Origin: Chloroflexota bacterium
GTDB taxonomy: Bacteria; Chloroflexota; Anaerolineae; Aggregatilineales; Phototrophicaceae
Length of the DNA stretch: 64,000 bases
Direction of reading: 5' to 3'
Assembly (NCBI GenBank): GCA_026706455.1
Contig: JAPOYS010000118.1
Span: forward strand, 1,910-65,909
Under the pieces are notes generated by a model. That model searched no databases, was not told the DNA's origin, and worked only from the letters and a program-made list of their open reading frames with translations. This document shows positions 14,188 to 24,222 of the stretch, in pieces; the first letter of the stretch is position 1; each line of letters starts with the position of its first letter. A program made the position numbers and the translations under genes.

Positions 14188-15917
14188 TGGCTGAAACGCT
14201 CAAAGGACCAGGTGTTGACTACGTGCCGCGCTTCCACCCAGCCGCGGCGCGCATTGGTGATGCCGTAGTCCATGAGATCCAAATGCGCTTCTCGGTGGGC
14301 GTCCGTGTTAATGGCGAGCAGGACGCCCAAGTCCTTCGCCATGCGCGCCAACTCGCTGTTGAGATCAAGCCGCAGCGGATTGGCGTTGATCTCCAAAATC
14401 GTATTGTGTTCCTGGGCCGCCGCCAGCACCGCGTCCCAATCGGCGTCCACCGCTTCCCGATTGGGGAATTGGCGCGCTGACGGATGCCCGATCATCTTGA
14501 CGAAAGGATTGCGAATGGCATTGAGCAGGCGTTGGGTGATTTGCTCGCGCTTCTGGCTCAGCCCCGAGTGCAGCGAGGCGATGACGAAATCCAGTTGCGC
14601 CAGCACCTCATCCGGATAATCCAGGCTGCCGTCCGCTTTGATATCCATCTCGGTGCCGGCGAGCGCATGAATGGCGTCGCCCATTTCGTCGTTGAGGCGG
14701 CGAACTTCTTCCGCTTGCGCCAGCAGCCGCTCGATGGAAAGTCCGTTGGCGATGCCGAGGCTGCGCGAATGATCGGTGATGACAATGTACTTATGCCCGC
14801 GCTTTTGACAGGCTTGGATCATCTCCGGAATCGTATTTTTGCCGTCGCTCCAGGTCGTATGCATGTGCAGATCGGCGACGATGTCCTGGCGCCTGATCAA
14901 GTTGGGCAGGCGCTGCGCGCGCGCCGCCTCGATTTCACCGCCGTCCTCGCGCAGTTCCGGCGGCACATATTGCAGACCGAGGGTCTGATAAACCTTTTCT
15001 TCCGTATCGCAGAAGATCTTGGGCTCAGACTCGATGATCGTCTTGTTCTCATCGACCGGGCTAAAGGCATGCTCATTGAGGCTAAGCCCTTGATCGAGCG
15101 CGATCTGCCGCATTTTGACATTATGCGCCAGGCTGCCGGTGAAGTAGCTGAGGGCTGTGCCCCAGCGGGCTTTCTCAAGGACGCGCACATCCACCTGCAA
15201 GCCGGAAAGCAGCTCGACCGAGCTTTTGGTTGGCCCATGCCCGAGCACGCGCGCGACATTCTCCATGTTGACGAAGCGCTGCATGATGGGCCCCGAGTCG
15301 TCGGCGGCAATCAGAATATCGACATCGCCGATGGTTTCGCGCCCGCGGCGGATGCTGCCGGCCAACGCGCCCTCCTGCGCGCCCGGCAGTTCCATCAGCA
15401 AATCGAGAATCGCCTGCGCGGCCGGCAGCGCCTCGCCGATATTCGCCCGTCCGGTTTGACGCGAAAGCGCCTCAATGCCATTGAGGATCTTCTGCTGGCT
15501 CTTCGCCCCCATGCCGGGCAAATCCGCCAGCTTTTCAGCTTGTGCCGCTATCTTGAGTTCGTCAACCGTTGTGATATCGAGCTGCTCCCAGAAGAGCTTG
15601 GCTTTCTTCGGTCCGACCCCGTTGATGTGCATGATATCGACCAAGCCCTCGGGGATCTCGGCTTTGAGTCTGTTGTAGAATTCGAGTTCGCCGGTTTCCA
15701 GCATTTCGTCGATTTTGGCCGCGATGGTCTTGCCAATATAGCTCAGCTCAGTCAGCCCGCCTTCGCCGGAGATGACGCGCAGGTCGCGCGGAACGGCGCG
15801 GATGCTCTCCGATGCGCGGCGATACGAGAGCACGCGATGGATGTTGTCACCACGAATCTGCAGCATATCGGCGCAGCGCTCGAATATATCGGCGATTTCG
15901 CGGTTGCTTAGGCTCAC
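14166..15917 (-). CDS. polX: DNA polymerase/3'-5' exonuclease PolX (pol beta-like + PHP)
   Basis: A 583-aa family X DNA polymerase for short-gap filling in base excision repair. The N-terminal helix-hairpin-helix region (INGVGPKKAKLFWEQ) is followed by a nucleotidyltransferase core (GSIRRGRETIGDVDILI). The C-terminal PHP phosphoesterase domain (DLHMHTTWSDGKN, ITDHS, INTDAH) supplies Mn-dependent 3'-5' exonuclease activity in bacterial PolX. The GTG start has GGGAGG 5 nt upstream. First gene of the apparent polX-SH3-ligA operon. Confidence 0.93.
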
Positions 15918-16357
15918 TGCAGCCTCCCTATTCTTGGACAGCGATTAGAACGCATATTCGAGCCTAGTATACCAGAAATCCGCCGGCGATAAAAGATACT
16001 TTGCCGGGCGGCCTAACGGGGCGGTAATCAATAGATTTCTACTATCTGTCAATTTCATTCTGTGAAGAATTTCTTTGTGACCTCAGTAATCCCAAGTCAG
16101 TCATGCGAATCTTCATGGAAACTGTAGGGCGAGCCGGTGGCTCGCCCGCATGAACAGATACAGGTTGCGGAGAGGGCGCCTCACCGCCGCGCGTAGGTCG
16201 CGTAGACACCGCCGCCGACACTGCGGGTCAGTCGCCCCTACAATTTCAAATTATTTTGTAGGAACTACTTCTGTGGCCTCTGTGTTCAGAAAGCAGTCCA
16301 ATGATTGCGGACAGAAATGTTCTCCGCGACGCGACCTCCACCGATCGAGAATGGCGC
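15918..16357. other. Intergenic gap with repeats upstream of the trp leader
   Basis: No gene seen. It contains the polX promoter area, two degenerate TCTGTG/CACAGAG-type repeats (about 16058-16083 and 16271-16288), a palindromic repeat at 16123-16149 (GGGCGAGCC GGT GGCTCGCCC), a partial inverted copy near 16223-16242, and a 19-nt sequence CCAAGTCAGTCATGCGAA that recurs near 37788. The 77-aa track ORF at 16150 starts inside a repeat and is not credible. Confidence 0.5.
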
Positions 16358-16386
16358 TTGACATCCGCGATAAGCTGCGCTAGCAT
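16358..16386 (+). promoter_or_regulatory. Candidate promoter of the T-box/trp operon
   Basis: Perfect TTGACA (16358-16363), 17-nt spacer, TAGCAT (16381-16386). Predicted transcription start is near 16393, just before Stem I of the T-box. Confidence 0.55.
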
Positions 16387-16404
16387 CTGCTCAACTGAAT
16401 ATCA

Positions 16405-16678
16405 CTAAAGACTGAGAACCAGAGTAGTACGCGTCAGCCTGCCGTTCAGAGACTCGCTAGCCGCTGTGAATGCGAGACGCGCGGAGACGCCGAATGGGCT
16501 GGGGAGTCGCGCAGGTGAAAGGGAGACCGACTAGCTTGCGCCGGAGAGCGCACCGTTAGCAGCGCGGGATATCGACTACGAGTCTGTATCCACAAAGCGA
16601 CCTGCAGACGCAGGTAATCAAGGTGGCACCGCGGGAACCCATCTCGTCCTTGAATGGATGATTCGGGTTCTTTTGTTT
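16405..16678 (+). promoter_or_regulatory. T-box riboswitch, tRNA-Trp specific, transcription-attenuating
   Basis: The T-box sequence AAGGTGGCACCGCGG is at 16619-16633. Its bulge reads TGGC, which would pair with a tRNA ending GCCA, as expected for the G discriminator base of bacterial tRNA-Trp. Stem I can be drawn as CCAG (16419-16422) with CTGG (16499-16502), a specifier loop with AGTAGTA on the 5' side and GAATGGG on the 3' side (specifier TGG = Trp at 16495-16497), then GCGTC with GACGC, and an apical hairpin CTCGC/GCGAG whose loop contains a GNUG element. A terminator follows. Uncharged tRNA-Trp would stabilise the antiterminator and switch on trpE and the genes behind it. Confidence 0.9.
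16635..16678 (+). terminator. Terminator hairpin of the T-box
   Basis: GAACCC (16635-16640) pairs with GGGTTC (16665-16670), with inner ATC/GAT pairing, followed by TTTTGTTT. Its 5' arm directly follows the T-box sequence, so terminator and antiterminator are mutually exclusive. Confidence 0.85.
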
Positions 16679-16691
16679 AGGGGAAAGATTG

Positions 16692-18215
16692 ATGCTCAAT
16701 ACGAGACTAAGCGAGCGCAGCGATATCAGACCCTCGCGGCAGGAGTTGTTCCGCCATTTCCGGCAGGGTGATCACGTGCCGGTCTATCGCACACTGCTGG
16801 CCGACCTGGAAACGCCGGTATCGGTCTATATGAAGCTGAAAGAAGCGGGCAAGCCGGCCTTTTTGCTGGAGAGCGTCGAGGGCGGCGAGCAGGTGGGACG
16901 TTATTCCTTCATCGGCGTGAACCCCAAAGGCGTGCTCAGCGTCAAGGACAATATCGTCACCTTCGAGCGCAACGGGGCGACGACCAAGTTCGCCATTCCG
17001 GAGGGGCAGGATCCGCTGCACGTCATCAAACGTCACTTCCAAACCGTGAATCCAGTCGCCTTGGAGGGGCTGCCTCGTCTGGTCGGGGGAGCGGTTGGCT
17101 TCATGTCCTACGATATCGTGCGCTACTTTGAGGATTTGCCAGCGACGGCGAGCGATGATTTGGGTGCGCCGACGGTGGCCTTCATGCTGCCGGATACGCT
17201 GGTGATCTTTGATCACGCCATGCACCAGTTGATTGTGCTGGCGAACGCGCACAATACGGGAAACGACCCCGACGCGGCTTACGAGCGGGCTGTCGCCAGC
17301 ATTGACGCGATCACCGCAGCCTTGTCCGCGCCACTGGTTCACCAAGCCTATGATCAGCCAGCCAATGGCGAGCGCGTCGACCCGAAGGCGAATGTTGAAC
17401 AGCACGTGTATGAGGACCGCGTGCGCGTCGCGAAAGATTACATTCGTGATGGCGATGCCTTTCAGATTGTGCTGGCGCAGCGCTTTAGCCGTCAGACCGA
17501 AGCCAGCCCGCTGGAGATTTATCGCGCGTTGCGGGCGACCAACCCGTCGCCTTATATGTTCTTGTTGGATTTCAGCCATGACCTGACACTGGTGGGCGCG
17601 TCGCCGGAGATGCTCGTCCGGCTGGAAGACGGCATCGCCTACAACCGCCCGCTGGCTGGCACGCGCCGGCGTGGCAAGAGTGAGACGGAAGACCTGGCGC
17701 TGGAAGAAGAACTGATGAACGATCCCAAAGAGCGCGCCGAGCACGTGATGCTGGTCGACCTGGGTCGCAACGACTTGGGGCGCGTCTGCGATTATGGAAC
17801 GGTCAAAGTTACCAGGATGATGTATGTCGAACGCTATTCACACGTCATGCATATCACGAGCCAAGTGGAGGGCTTGCTGCGCAAAGGCATGGACGCCTTT
17901 GATTTAGTGCGCGCCACCTTCCCGGCTGGTACGCTCAGCGGCGCGCCGAAGGTGCGGGCGATGGAGATCATCGAAGAGCTGGAGCAAACGCGCCGCGGCC
18001 CCTACGGCGGGGCGGTCGGTTATTTCAGCTTTGACGGCTCGATGGATATGTGCATCACCATTCGCACGCTGCTGATGCAGAACGGTACGCTCAGCGTGCA
18101 AGCCGGCGGCGGCATCGTCGCCGACAGCGACCCAACTGAAGAATATTACGAGACGATCAACAAAGCCGCGGCTGTCTTCGAGGCGGTCAAATTTGCCGAA
18201 AAGGGCTTGATGTGA
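16692..18215 (+). CDS. trpE: Anthranilate synthase component I
   Basis: A 507-aa chorismate-utilising enzyme that with TrpG makes anthranilate from chorismate and glutamine. The N-terminal Trp feedback motif LLESVEGG and the catalytic region ([60 protein letters not shown]) are intact. ATG at 16692 has AGGGGA 7 nt upstream; the track's TTG is one codon earlier. First gene behind the T-box. Confidence 0.96.
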   Translation: MLNTRLSERSDIRPSRQELFRHFRQGDHVPVYRTLLADLETPVSVYMKLKEAGKPAFLLESVEGGEQVGRYSFIGVNPKGVLSVKDNIVTFERNGATTKFAIPEGQDPLHVIKRHFQTVNPVALEGLPRLVGGAVGFMSYDIVRYFEDLPATASDDLGAPTVAFMLPDTLVIFDHAMHQLIVLANAHNTGNDPDAAYERAVASIDAITAALSAPLVHQAYDQPANGERVDPKANVEQHVYEDRVRVAKDYIRDGDAFQIVLAQRFSRQTEASPLEIYRALRATNPSPYMFLLDFSHDLTLVGASPEMLVRLEDGIAYNRPLAGTRRRGKSETEDLALEEELMNDPKERAEHVMLVDLGRNDLGRVCDYGTVKVTRMMYVERYSHVMHITSQVEGLLRKGMDAFDLVRATFPAGTLSGAPKVRAMEIIEELEQTRRGPYGGAVGYFSFDGSMDMCITIRTLLMQNGTLSVQAGGGIVADSDPTEEYYETINKAAAVFEAVKFAEKGLM

Positions 18216-18240
18216 GCGCCGCCCAATGGGAAGGACGATC

Positions 18241-18828
18241 ATGATTCTGGTAATCGACAATTACGACAGCTTTACTTACAACATCGTGCAGGAGCTGGGC
18301 GAATTGGGCGCCGACCTGACCGTCTATCGCAACGACAAGATCAGCGTTGAGGAGATTCGCGCGCTGGCGCCGGAGCGCATCGTGATTTCACCGGGTCCCG
18401 GCTTCCCCAAGGACGCCGGCGTATCGCTTGAGCTCATCCGCGAGCTTGGCGCCGAGATTCCGCTCCTGGGCGTCTGCCTGGGTCATCAAGCGATTGGCGA
18501 GGCTTACGGCGGCTTGGTCGTCCACGCGCCCGAACTGATGCACGGCAAGACGAGCATGATCTATCACGAGGGCGACGCCATACTGGGCGGCATTCCCAAT
18601 CCATTCGAAGCGACGCGCTATCACAGCCTGATCGTTGACGAAGCGAGCTTGCCCGATTGCCTCACGGTCACGGCGCGGGCGGCCGGCGGCGAAATCATGG
18701 GCTTGCGCCACAAAGAGCATCCGGTCATCGGTCTGCAGTTTCACCCCGAGAGCATCCTGACTCGCTGCGGCTTGCAGATCCTGGGCAATTTTCTCACATA
18801 CGAAATCTGTGTAGGGGCGACTCTGTGA
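18241..18828 (+). CDS. trpG: Anthranilate synthase component II (glutamine amidotransferase)
   Basis: A 195-aa class I glutamine amidotransferase that delivers ammonia to TrpE. The oxyanion region SPGPGFP, the nucleophile [11 protein letters not shown] and the His-Glu pair in LQFHPES are present. ATG at 18241 has GGAAGGA upstream; the five extra track residues are not part of the family. The C-terminus VGATL and the TGA stop are encoded by a palindromic repeat (GTAGGGGCGACTCTGTGA). As a class II anthranilate synthase subunit it might also serve 4-amino-4-deoxychorismate synthesis. Confidence 0.94.
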   Translation: MILVIDNYDSFTYNIVQELGELGADLTVYRNDKISVEEIRALAPERIVISPGPGFPKDAGVSLELIRELGAEIPLLGVCLGHQAIGEAYGGLVVHAPELMHGKTSMIYHEGDAILGGIPNPFEATRYHSLIVDEASLPDCLTVTARAAGGEIMGLRHKEHPVIGLQFHPESILTRCGLQILGNFLTYEICVGATL

Positions 18829-18879
18829 ATCGCCGGCCGAAATAGCGAACTGTAGGGGCGACCCTTGGGTCGCCCGCCG
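18811..18879. repeat. Two palindromic repeats between trpG and trpD
   Basis: Copies at 18811-18838 (GGCGACTC TGT GAATCGCC) and 18852-18879 (GGCGACCC TT GGGTCGCC). The first overlaps the 3' end of trpG and supplies its stop. Confidence 0.85.
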
Positions 18880-18948
18880 ATATCAACGGCCGCTGTACCG
18901 TCGTTACATGACGAACACAAAGAACCGTAATCGGGCAAAGGAAGTCAA

Positions 18949-19980
18949 ATGGACATTCAAAAGGCAATCGACGGACTGAGCCGCTACGGACATCTCGAGG
19001 CGGCGCAGGCGGAGTCGATCATGCGGCAAATTATGACCGGCGGCGCCAGCGAGGCGCAGATCGGCGCATACCTGATGGCGCTGAGCATGAAGGGCGAAAC
19101 CACCGACGAGATCGCCGGCAGCGCGCGGGCGATGCGCGACGCCGCGACCAAAGTGCCGACCTCGATCGATGTTGACATGCTGGATACCTGCGGCACCGGC
19201 GGCGACCGTTCCGGCACCTTCAACATCAGCACGACGGTCGCCTTTGTCGCGGCTGGCGCCGGCATACCCGTCGCCAAACATGGCAACCGAGCCGCCACCA
19301 GCCGGAGCGGCAGCGCCGATGTCCTGGCCGCGCTCGGCGTCAACTTCGAGCTTTCGCCGGTTCAAGTGGGCCGTTGCATCGACGAGATCGGCATTGGTTT
19401 CCTATTCGCCCCGATGCTGCATCCAGCCATGCGTCACGCCATCGGTCCGCGAAAAGAGCTCGGCATTCGGACGATCTTCAATATTCTGGGTCCCTTGACG
19501 AACCCGGCCGGCGCGCAGCGGCAGTTGATGGGCGTCTTCGCGCACAGCCTGACGGATTTGCTGGCGCATGTATTGAAGGACTTGGGCGTGAAATCGGCCA
19601 TGGTGGTCAACGGCTACGGCGGCTTGGATGAGTTGACCGTGACCGGTCCCAACCGCATCAGCTATCTGCAGGAAAACGGCGACATATCACATCTGGATAT
19701 CGACCCGACCGAGCTCGGCTTCCACACCGCTAGTCTGGACGATCTACGAGGCGGGGATCCAGACGAGAATGCTGCCATCCTGAGGCGCGTCCTTGATGGC
19801 TCGGAGCAGGGTCCCAAACGCGATATCGTCTTGTTGAACGCGGGCGCCGCCATCATGACCGGCGGGCTAGCCAGCTCGATAGCCGACGGCATCGTCGTCG
19901 CGCGCGACAGCCTGAATAGCGGCGCTGCGCTGGCCAAGCTTGACCAACTGATCAAGTTCAGCCAGAGTTTCGCCGCATGA
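18949..19980 (+). CDS. trpD: Anthranilate phosphoribosyltransferase
   Basis: A 343-aa enzyme that transfers phosphoribose from PRPP to anthranilate. The PRPP-binding motifs DTCGTGGDRSGTFNIST and KHGNRAATSRSGSADVL and the anthranilate-site HPAMRHAIGPRKELG are intact. Shine-Dalgarno AAAGGAAG lies before the ATG. The stop overlaps trpC as ATGA. Confidence 0.96.
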   Translation: MDIQKAIDGLSRYGHLEAAQAESIMRQIMTGGASEAQIGAYLMALSMKGETTDEIAGSARAMRDAATKVPTSIDVDMLDTCGTGGDRSGTFNISTTVAFVAAGAGIPVAKHGNRAATSRSGSADVLAALGVNFELSPVQVGRCIDEIGIGFLFAPMLHPAMRHAIGPRKELGIRTIFNILGPLTNPAGAQRQLMGVFAHSLTDLLAHVLKDLGVKSAMVVNGYGGLDELTVTGPNRISYLQENGDISHLDIDPTELGFHTASLDDLRGGDPDENAAILRRVLDGSEQGPKRDIVLLNAGAAIMTGGLASSIADGIVVARDSLNSGAALAKLDQLIKFSQSFAA

Positions 19981-20798
19981 GCCAAGCCTTCGTCACCACC
20001 GAGACCGTGCTGGACAGAATCCTGGCGCGCAAGGTGGACGAGCTGCGCGAGCGGCGCGCTCGGGTCGCCGACGGCGATATCAGACGCCGCGCTGAAGAAT
20101 CGCCTTTCCCCGCGCGCGCTATGAAGGCTGCGCTGCTGAGCGACCGCGTCAGTTTGATCGCCGAAGTCAAACGGGCTTCACCCAGTAAGGGCTTGCTTAC
20201 GAAGGACTTCGCGCCGGTGATGACCGCGGCCGCTTATGCCCATAATGGCGCCGCGGCGATTTCCGTGCTGACCGACGAAGACTTCTTTCAAGGCAGCCTC
20301 GCCTACCTGACCGCGATACGGCGAGCGGTCGAGGCGCCGCTTCTGCGCAAAGACTTCGTCATTGATCCCTACCAGGTTTATGAGGGGCGGGGGGCCGGCG
20401 CCGACGCCATCCTTTTGATTGTGGCGGCGCTATCGGATACGCAACTGGCGGACCTGCATGCGCTGACGAATGAATTGGGCATGGCGGCGCTGGTCGAAGC
20501 GCATAACGAATGGGAGATGGAGCGCGCTCTGCGCCTCGGCGCGGATTTGATCGGAGTCAACAATCGAGACTTGAAAACCTTTACTGTCGATCTCGGCACG
20601 ACGGCGCGGCTCGCTCAAATGGTCAATGACGATGTCGTCTTGGTCGCCGAGAGCGGCATATTCACCTCCGCTGACGTCCGCGCGATGGGCGCACTGGGCG
20701 CGCGCGCGATCCTGGTCGGCGAGTCCTTGATGAAGGCGCCCGATATGGTTTCTTTAGTCCGGCAATTGAGCAGCCAGCCGCGAGGCGCTTATGACTAA
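19977..20798 (+). CDS. trpC: Indole-3-glycerol phosphate synthase
   Basis: A 273-aa TIM barrel that closes the indole ring from carboxyphenylaminodeoxyribulose phosphate. The signature EVKRASPSKG, the catalytic LLRKDFVIDPYQ and the phosphate-binding VNNRDLKTF and LVAESGI segments are seen. It starts inside the trpD stop (ATGA) and overlaps trpF by 8 nt, which implies tight translational coupling. Confidence 0.96.
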   Translation: MSQAFVTTETVLDRILARKVDELRERRARVADGDIRRRAEESPFPARAMKAALLSDRVSLIAEVKRASPSKGLLTKDFAPVMTAAAYAHNGAAAISVLTDEDFFQGSLAYLTAIRRAVEAPLLRKDFVIDPYQVYEGRGAGADAILLIVAALSDTQLADLHALTNELGMAALVEAHNEWEMERALRLGADLIGVNNRDLKTFTVDLGTTARLAQMVNDDVVLVAESGIFTSADVRAMGALGARAILVGESLMKAPDMVSLVRQLSSQPRGAYD

Positions 20799-21456
20799 AG
20801 TCAAGATCTGCGGCGTATGCACGGCGGAAAACGCGCTCATGGCGGCGCGCTGCGGCGCTGATCTGATCGGCTTGAACTTTTATCCCAAGTCGCCGCGCTA
20901 TGTGACACGCGCTGCCGGGAGCGCGATCGCAGCCCGTCTGCGAGAACAACTGGGAGCCGCTTGTCCCACATTGGTCGGCGTATTCGTCAACGCCTCCGCC
21001 GATGAGGTCCGTGAAATCGTGGAAGAGGTCGGCTTGGACTACGCGCAGTTGAGCGGCGACGAATCGGCCGAGGCGGTCGCGGCGCTGGGAGGCATCGCCT
21101 TTAAGGCGATCCGCCCCATTGACGAAGAGGCGGCGCTGGCTGAGATTCGACGTCTGGAAGCCGTCTTTCCTCATACCGCCGATGCGCCGTCAATTCTGCT
21201 GGACGCCTTCAATCCCAAGCTTTACGGCGGTACCGGCGAGACGGCCGATTTCGCGATCGTCGGGGCGGTGAAGCGGGCTGTGCCGCGCCTGATGCTGGCG
21301 GGCGGACTGACGGCGGAGAATGTCGCCGATCGCGTAAGGCGGATTAGGCCCTGGGGCGTGGATGTCGCCAGTGGTGTGGAAGCGGGGACGCCGGGCGCCA
21401 AAGACGAGAGCAAGGCGCGCGCCTTCATCCAAGCAGTGCGGGCGGCCGACGCATGA
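20791..21456 (+). CDS. trpF: Phosphoribosylanthranilate isomerase
   Basis: A 221-aa TIM barrel (KICGVCTAENALMAARCGAD, with the general-base cysteine; LLDAFNPKLYGGTGE; ASGVEAGTPGAKD) that performs the Amadori step between TrpD and TrpC. It overlaps both trpC upstream (8 nt) and the Nudix gene downstream (ATGA). Confidence 0.95.
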   Translation: MTKVKICGVCTAENALMAARCGADLIGLNFYPKSPRYVTRAAGSAIAARLREQLGAACPTLVGVFVNASADEVREIVEEVGLDYAQLSGDESAEAVAALGGIAFKAIRPIDEEAALAEIRRLEAVFPHTADAPSILLDAFNPKLYGGTGETADFAIVGAVKRAVPRLMLAGGLTAENVADRVRRIRPWGVDVASGVEAGTPGAKDESKARAFIQAVRAADA

Positions 21457-22076
21457 GCGAGTTGTTCGACATCTATGATGAAGCGCAGAATCGAATCGGC
21501 GTCAAAGCGCGCGACGCCGTGCATCGCGATGGCGATTGGCATCAGGTTTTTCATTGTTGGGTGATTGGGCGTGAGGCGACGGGCGCGCCGTTTCTGGTGC
21601 TGCAGAAGCGACAAGCCCACCTCGATTATCCCAACAAGATTGACATAAGCGCCGCCGGGCATCTGCAAGCCGGCGAGACTGCGCGCGACGGCACGCGCGA
21701 ATTAGAAGAGGAGTTGGGTCTCAAGGTGGCTTTCGACGAGCTGATCCCGCTCGGCCGGCGCGTCGGGCTCAGCCGCATCGGCGATTTCATCGATTGCCAG
21801 ATCTGCCACGTCTATCTGCACGAATGCGATCAGCCGCTAGAGGATTACCATTACCGACGCGATGAGATCGCTGGTCTGGTGAAGCTGCGAGTGGATAATG
21901 CCATGCGGCTGTTTACGGGCGAGGTCGGCTGCGTGCGGGCGGCGGCTGCGGGCCTGGATGCGCCGGAGATCACCATTACCCGCGATGACTTCATCAAGAG
22001 TGTGGACAACTATCTCATGAAGATTCTAATTCTTACGCGGCGCTATTTTGCCGGCGAGAAAGAACTCTGGATCTAG
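21453..22076 (+). CDS. Nudix hydrolase embedded in the trp operon
   Basis: A 207-aa protein with a Nudix box GHLQAGETARDGTRELEEELGL. The spacing between the first Glu and the REL core is 6 residues by my count, rather than the textbook 7. The N-terminal DIYDEAQNRIG and the VFHCWVIG strand resemble the Idi/YfcD-like branch, which acts on isopentenyl diphosphate or nucleoside diphosphate derivatives. It starts in the trpF stop (ATGA) and sits 21 nt before trpB, so it is co-translated with trp enzymes. No tryptophan step needs a Nudix enzyme; a housecleaning role or simple hitch-hiking are both possible. Confidence 0.8.
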   Translation: MSELFDIYDEAQNRIGVKARDAVHRDGDWHQVFHCWVIGREATGAPFLVLQKRQAHLDYPNKIDISAAGHLQAGETARDGTRELEEELGLKVAFDELIPLGRRVGLSRIGDFIDCQICHVYLHECDQPLEDYHYRRDEIAGLVKLRVDNAMRLFTGEVGCVRAAAAGLDAPEITITRDDFIKSVDNYLMKILILTRRYFAGEKELWI

Positions 22077-22097
22077 TGGGCGAAGGAATGTTGGAAA

Positions 22098-23318
22098 ATG
22101 ACTGAAATCTACATTGATACCGAAATCAGCGACTTGCCCGACGCCCGCGGCTATTTCGGCGAGTTCGGCGGGCGCTTCGTGCCTGAGACCATCATCCCGG
22201 CGCTGGACGAGCTCGAGAGCGCCTACGCCGAAGCCATGGCCGACTCCGCCTTTCATCAGCGATTGAGTCATCTGCAGCGAACCTACACGGGCCGCCCGAC
22301 GCCGATCAGCTACGCTCGCCGTCTGAGCGAGCGCCTGGGTGGCGCGCGCATCTACCTGAAGCGGGAAGACCTGGCGCATACGGGCGCGCATAAAATCAAC
22401 AACGCGCTGGGCCAGGGATTGCTGGCGCAGCGGATGGGCAAGCGCCGCATCATCGCCGAGACGGGCGCGGGCCAGCATGGCGTCGGCACGGCCACGGCGA
22501 TGGCGCTGCTCGGTTTGGAATGCCATGTCTACATGGGCACGATCGATATCCGCCGGCAGCAGCCCAACGTCTTTCGCATGAAGCTGCTCGGCGCCGAAGT
22601 GATTCCGGTCGAAAGCGGCAGCCGCACGCTCAAAGACGCCATCAATGAAGCGATGCGTGATTGGGTGACCAATGTCGAGACCACCTTTTACCTGCTGGGC
22701 TCGGCGCTGGGCCCGCACCCATACCCGAAGATGGTGCGCGATTTCCAAAGCGTGATAGGCGCCGAGGCGCGCGAGCAGATACAGGCGCTGACCGGGCGCC
22801 TGCCGGACGCTTGCATCGCCTGCGTCGGCGGCGGCAGCAATGCCATCGGCTTGTTTCATGCCTTTCGTGACGACGCCGATACTGAATTGATCGGCGTCGA
22901 AGCCGGCGGGCGCGGCATCGAAAGCCAGGAGCATGCGGCGCGCTTCGCCGATCTGGACATCAGCCGTCCGGGCATTCTGCACGGCGCCCGCTCTTATGTC
23001 ATGCAGAACGAAGACGGTCAAATCATGGAGACGCACAGCGTTTCCGCCGGCTTGGATTACCCGTCGGTCGGTCCCGAACACGCCCACCTGCGCCAATTGG
23101 AACGCGCCTATTACACGCTGGCGACGGACGATGAAGCGCTGGAAGCCTTTCAAGTCTTGAGCAAGTTGGAGGGCATCATCCCGGCATTGGAAAGCGCGCA
23201 CGCCGTCGCCGAAGCGATTAAGCGCGCGCCGACCATGCCGCGCGACAGCGTCCTGCTCTTGAACTTGTCGGGCCGTGGCGATAAAGATCTCGATACCGTC
23301 ATCGGACTGCTATCATGA
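22098..23318 (+). CDS. trpB: Tryptophan synthase beta chain
   Basis: A 406-aa PLP enzyme that condenses indole with serine. The PLP-lysine motif [19 protein letters not shown], the phosphate-binding glycine loop [10 protein letters not shown] and the ETGAGQHG segment mark a TrpB1-type subunit that partners TrpA. Confidence 0.97.
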   Translation: MTEIYIDTEISDLPDARGYFGEFGGRFVPETIIPALDELESAYAEAMADSAFHQRLSHLQRTYTGRPTPISYARRLSERLGGARIYLKREDLAHTGAHKINNALGQGLLAQRMGKRRIIAETGAGQHGVGTATAMALLGLECHVYMGTIDIRRQQPNVFRMKLLGAEVIPVESGSRTLKDAINEAMRDWVTNVETTFYLLGSALGPHPYPKMVRDFQSVIGAEAREQIQALTGRLPDACIACVGGGSNAIGLFHAFRDDADTELIGVEAGGRGIESQEHAARFADLDISRPGILHGARSYVMQNEDGQIMETHSVSAGLDYPSVGPEHAHLRQLERAYYTLATDDEALEAFQVLSKLEGIIPALESAHAVAEAIKRAPTMPRDSVLLLNLSGRGDKDLDTVIGLLS

Positions 23319-23323
23319 GAAAT

Positions 23324-23389
23324 GTAGGGGCGACTCACCGAGTCGCCCGCCGCCATGAAAACTGTAGGGGCGAGACTTGTCTCGCCCGC
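23324..23389. repeat. Two palindromic repeats between trpB and trpA
   Basis: Copies at 23324-23352 (GGCGACTC ACC GAGTCGCC) and 23364-23389 (GGCGAGAC TT GTCTCGCC). They separate the two tryptophan synthase genes. Confidence 0.85.
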
Positions 23390-23407
23390 TAGCGCCAGCG
23401 AGGAACC

Positions 23408-24217
23408 ATGACCCACCCGCGACAACTTCACGGAACAGCCGCCCTGGACGCCATGTTCGCGCGAGCGCGAGCGGAGCAGCGCGCCGCCTTCCTGCCCTAT
23501 TTTTGCATCGGCTATCCCAACCACGCCGAATCACTGCGCGCCATCGAGTCGGTGGCCGCCGCCGGCGTGGACGGCTTCGAGATCGGCATCCCCTTCAGCG
23601 ATCCAATCGCCGATGGTCCCACGATCCAAGCGGCTACGCAGATCGCGCTGGAAAAGGGCGTGACCGTGCGCAAATGTCTGGAGGCGGTGCGGGCGCTGCG
23701 CGAAAAGGGCCTGGCGCAGCCGATGCTGATGATGGGCTACGCCAATCCGCTGGTGGCTTACGGGACCGATCGCTTCGTGCGCGACGCCCGTGACGCCGGC
23801 GCTGACGGGCTTATCGTGCCCGACTTGCCGCCGGAAGAGGCCTCTATGTTCGCCGAAAGCTGCGCGCGCGAAGGCTTGGCGCTGATCTTCTTCCTGGCGC
23901 CGACCAGCAATGACGAACGCATCGGGATGGCGACCGCCAACGCGACCGGCTTCATCTATGTCGTCTCGCTGACCGGCATCACCGGCGCGCGCAAGGAACT
24001 GCCGGCCTACCTGACCGATTATTTCGCGCGCTTGCGAGCCAAGACCGACATGCCCCTGGTGCTCGGCTTCGGCGTCAGCACGCCCGATCACGCGCGGCAG
24101 CTGCGCGGCTTGACCGACGGCTTCATCGTCGCCTCGGCGCTGATTCGCGCTTGGGAGCGAGGATTCGATGAGATGCGCGCGCTGGCGGGGGAGATCTTCG
24201 ACGCGAGCCGCGAATGA
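23408..24217 (+). CDS. trpA: Tryptophan synthase alpha chain
   Basis: A 269-aa TIM barrel that cleaves indole-3-glycerol phosphate. The catalytic Glu and Asp are in FEIGIPFSDPIADGP; SLTGITGAR and GFGVSTPDHA form the phosphate site. GAGGA precedes the ATG. Last gene of the trp run. Confidence 0.96.
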   Translation: MTHPRQLHGTAALDAMFARARAEQRAAFLPYFCIGYPNHAESLRAIESVAAAGVDGFEIGIPFSDPIADGPTIQAATQIALEKGVTVRKCLEAVRALREKGLAQPMLMMGYANPLVAYGTDRFVRDARDAGADGLIVPDLPPEEASMFAESCAREGLALIFFLAPTSNDERIGMATANATGFIYVVSLTGITGARKELPAYLTDYFARLRAKTDMPLVLGFGVSTPDHARQLRGLTDGFIVASALIRAWERGFDEMRALAGEIFDASRE

Positions 24218-24222
24218 TTCAC

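Noticed and set aside
14484-15911. 475-aa ORF antisense to polX
   Set aside because: Complete overlap with an unambiguous polX and no recognisable motif; shadow ORF.
16150-16383. 77-aa ORF upstream of the T-box
   Set aside because: It starts within a repeat and is Arg-rich with no ribosome binding site.
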